Assembly: GCA_963707435.1 (NCBI GenBank)
Contig: CAVPPF010000006.1
Coordinates: forward strand, 1 to 64,000
Origin: UBA4744 sp963707435
Lineage (GTDB): Bacteria > Actinomycetota > Acidimicrobiia > Spongiisociales > UBA4744
DNA length: 64,000 bases
Reading direction: 5' to 3'
The notes below the pieces were generated by a model. It searched no databases. It worked only from the letters and a program-made list of their open reading frames with translations, and was not told the DNA's origin. Of the stretch, positions 62,355 to 64,000 are shown in pieces (within the stretch, counting starts at the first letter, position 1; each line of letters begins with the position of its first letter). A program made the position numbers and the translations under genes.

Positions 62355-63752
62355 TCACCAGATCGGCGGAGGACGGAAACCTGCAGCTCCTGCCTCTTCA
62401 AGAGCCCGGCCGAGGTCGAGCAACCGGTCTTCGGACCACCAGGGTCCGATCAACTGCAGGGAGAAGAGCGGAGAGCCGGTGCCTGCCAGAGGGAGGGCCA
62501 GGGCCGGCGTTCCCATATGGTTGACCAGCGACGAAAACCAGGAGAGCACCAGTCGGTAGGACATGGGCCCATCGCCCACCACGATGCCCGACTCGCCGAT
62601 GACCTTGCGGGTGCCGCCGACCGTCGGCGTGGCCAGCACATCCACTTCGGCAAACACCCCGGCAACCGCATTGCGAAGGCCGGATCTCCATGTTTGTGCG
62701 GAGATGTAGTCGTCCAGCGAAACATCGAGGGTTCGCTCCAGCCTCCCGGCGACTTCAGCGCCGTACCGTTTCGCCGGGTCGGCCAGCCAGTCCCGGTGCA
62801 CGGAGGCAACCTCGGCGTTGATCAGGTCGGCAAGCTGATCGGCCGGCTGAAGCAGCGGGTGGCGGATCTCGCGAACTGTTGCCCCCAGGTTTTCGAGACG
62901 CTCGAGAGCCGTCGAGAAACCGTCTGTGACGATCCCGGTCATGGGAGCGTCGTCGATCCACGGCTGGGGAACTCCTACCACCAGGTCCTGGAGTGAGGTG
63001 ATCGTTCGGGGCGATGGGGGGTCGGGCACCGACCATGGATCGTTCGGATCGAACCCGGCCATCACCCGGTAGAGGGCGGCCACGTCGTCGGTAGTCCGGC
63101 CCAGCGGTCCTACCGTATCGAGCGAAGCCGCAAGCGGGAAGACCCCGGAGAGCGGGATTCGCCCGTGCGTGACCTTGAGGCCGACCACACCGCACAGGGC
63201 CGCGGGCACCCGCACGGAGCCGCCGGTGTCGGTGCCAATCGCTCCGGCCGCCAGACCGGCTGCAACGGCGACCGCAGACCCGCCGGAGGACCCACCCGGG
63301 GACGTGGAGGGATCCCACGGGTTTCGCACCGGGCCGAACCAGTCGTTCTCACTGGAGAACCCGAAAGCGAACTCGTGCAAGCCCGTTCTGCCGATGATGA
63401 TGGCTCCCGCAGCTTCAAGTCTCTGGACCACGGTCGCCGGCCGTTCGGGAGAATGCCGATAGAAACTCGACCCGCACGTGGTGACCCGGCCGGCCTGATC
63501 GATCAGGTCTTTGATGGCGATTGGCACTCCGGCCAATGGCCCCGGATCGCTTCCGGCCACCCATCCCGTGCCCCAGCCCCGGTCAAACGCGTCCGCTCGT
63601 TCGTGTGCCTGAGCGTCGATCTCCGTGTAGGCGTTCAGTTCCGGCTGGAGACGCCGGCTCCGCTCGAGGTAGTGGTCCGTTGCTTCCCGGGCGGAAACCT
63701 CGCCTCGACGAATCCGCGCCGCCAGCCCGGTCAGGGATTCTTCGTGGATCAC
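62355..63752 (-). CDS. Amidase-signature family amidase
   Basis: A 465-residue amidase. Ser-cisSer-Lys triad elements are AIKDLIDQAG (Lys), GGSSGGSAVAVAAGLA (first Ser) and TDTGGSVRVPAALCG (nucleophile Ser). VGLKVTHGRIPLSGVFPLA follows. It is not a clear GatA (no gatB or gatC nearby). It could hydrolyse allophanate, aryl amides or other amides. Its start overlaps the end of the DUF3048 gene (ATGA), so the two are coupled. Confidence 0.9.
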   Translation of the reverse strand: MIHEESLTGLAARIRRGEVSAREATDHYLERSRRLQPELNAYTEIDAQAHERADAFDRGWGTGWVAGSDPGPLAGVPIAIKDLIDQAGRVTTCGSSFYRHSPERPATVVQRLEAAGAIIIGRTGLHEFAFGFSSENDWFGPVRNPWDPSTSPGGSSGGSAVAVAAGLAAGAIGTDTGGSVRVPAALCGVVGLKVTHGRIPLSGVFPLAASLDTVGPLGRTTDDVAALYRVMAGFDPNDPWSVPDPPSPRTITSLQDLVVGVPQPWIDDAPMTGIVTDGFSTALERLENLGATVREIRHPLLQPADQLADLINAEVASVHRDWLADPAKRYGAEVAGRLERTLDVSLDDYISAQTWRSGLRNAVAGVFAEVDVLATPTVGGTRKVIGESGIVVGDGPMSYRLVLSWFSSLVNHMGTPALALPLAGTGSPLFSLQLIGPWWSEDRLLDLGRALEEAGAAGFRPPPIW

Positions 63753-64000
63753 CAGGTGACGGAGCCGGTATCAGGGACCAGCGAAATCCACGGCTTGCCC
63801 GGCGGGACCGTCAGCACGTCCCCGTCCGCATCGCTCAGGACGAACATGTCTTCGATGGCGTCCCGCGCCCAGGTGCCCTCGGTGACCCCGCCGTCGAAGA
63901 ACACCAGGGCCCGTCCGGATCCGACGGTTTCCATGGCAGGAACCGACGACCCGCTCCTTCCGGCCGGAGGCGATGCCGTGTACTTGCGAGCAAAGAGCAC
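63749..64000 (-). CDS. DUF3048 protein, C-terminal part
   Basis: The last 83 residues of a gene that enters from beyond the window edge. GRALVFFDGGVTEGTWAR, DADGDVLTVPPGKPWISLVP and the end GSVTW match the C-terminal part of DUF3048 (YerB-like) lipoproteins of unknown function. The remaining N-terminal part is off-window, so a signal peptide cannot be checked. Confidence 0.75.
   Translation of the reverse strand: MLFARKYTASPPAGRSGSSVPAMETVGSGRALVFFDGGVTEGTWARDAIEDMFVLSDADGDVLTVPPGKPWISLVPDTGSVTW

Noticed and set aside
62249..62524. 91-codon plus-strand frame between korA and the amidase gene
   Set aside because: It runs into the amidase gene on the other strand, has a random basic composition and no ribosome site. 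The 169-base gap holds nothing else I can support.

Overview
The window is GC-rich and almost fully coding, with many GTG starts and overlapping stop/start codons. Several markers point to the Actinomycetota: a WhiB-like iron-sulfur regulator, a DUF3107 protein, a mycothiol-type (MshB/Mca) PIG-L deacetylase, a Ku/ATP-dependent ligase pair, a KorAB 2-oxoacid:ferredoxin oxidoreductase, and two perfect TGTGA-N6-TCACA Crp/GlxR-type sites. Threonine-rich linkers after lipoboxes and the overall gene content suggest an uncultivated member of the Acidimicrobiia or a close relative. That placement is inference, and marker-gene phylogeny would settle it.

Layout. 1-4.4 kb: a small accessory cluster (beta-lactamase-like hydrolase, DUF4386 membrane protein, zinc-less oxidoreductase, TetR regulator). 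Three of its four genes are frameshifted, yet it keeps two clean TetR operators. 4.5-7.9 kb: a phytoene-desaturase-like oxidoreductase, a zinc-ribbon protein with a duplicated Cys/His motif, and a secreted HExxH lipoprotein. 7.9-14.4 kb: rsmI, abrB-like, tatD, ksgA, ispE, tRNA-Gln, glmU and prs, an order strikingly like the Bacillus rsmI-abrB...prs locus. 14.4-19.7 kb: YjbQ, a LysM protein, DUF3107, whiB, a glycerophosphodiesterase, a YqeY-like protein, then a DNA ligase and ku, with ku flanked by heptanucleotide tandem repeats, and tRNA-Arg. 19.8-28.7 kb: hom-thrC, rho, rpmE, yqhQ-like, prfA, and two radical SAM genes. 28.7-34.0 kb: Memo/AmrB, DegV, PlsY-like, prmC, Sua5/TsaC-like and glyA.

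34.1-41.1 kb: a full F-type ATP synthase operon (two small AtpZ/AtpI-type proteins, then atpBEFHAGDC) with a Crp-type site just upstream. 41.2-49.7 kb: an alpha-glucan utilisation locus with a maltose-type binding lipoprotein, MalF- and MalG-like permeases, a large surface GH57 amylase-family lipoprotein and a second paralogous binding protein. No transport ATPase is present in the window. 49.7-59.3 kb: mixed housekeeping genes, including DUF2087, PIG-L deacetylase, a methyltransferase, a 3-methyladenine glycosylase, an ABC-F ATPase, an ECF sigma/membrane partner pair with a decayed sigma paralogue beside it, and an AlkD-like repair protein. 59.3-64.0 kb: korB-korA, an amidase and the 3' part of a DUF3048 gene.

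No CRISPR array, prophage, transposase or classical defence operon was found. The points most worth following up are: a recurrent TANNNT box placed 6-8 bases before start codons without a Shine-Dalgarno (leaderless mRNAs), the two Crp-type sites at whiB and at the ATP synthase operon, the heptad repeats around ku, the sigma-factor remnant, the MalF homologue with a P2-like loop, and the duplicated Cys/His module.
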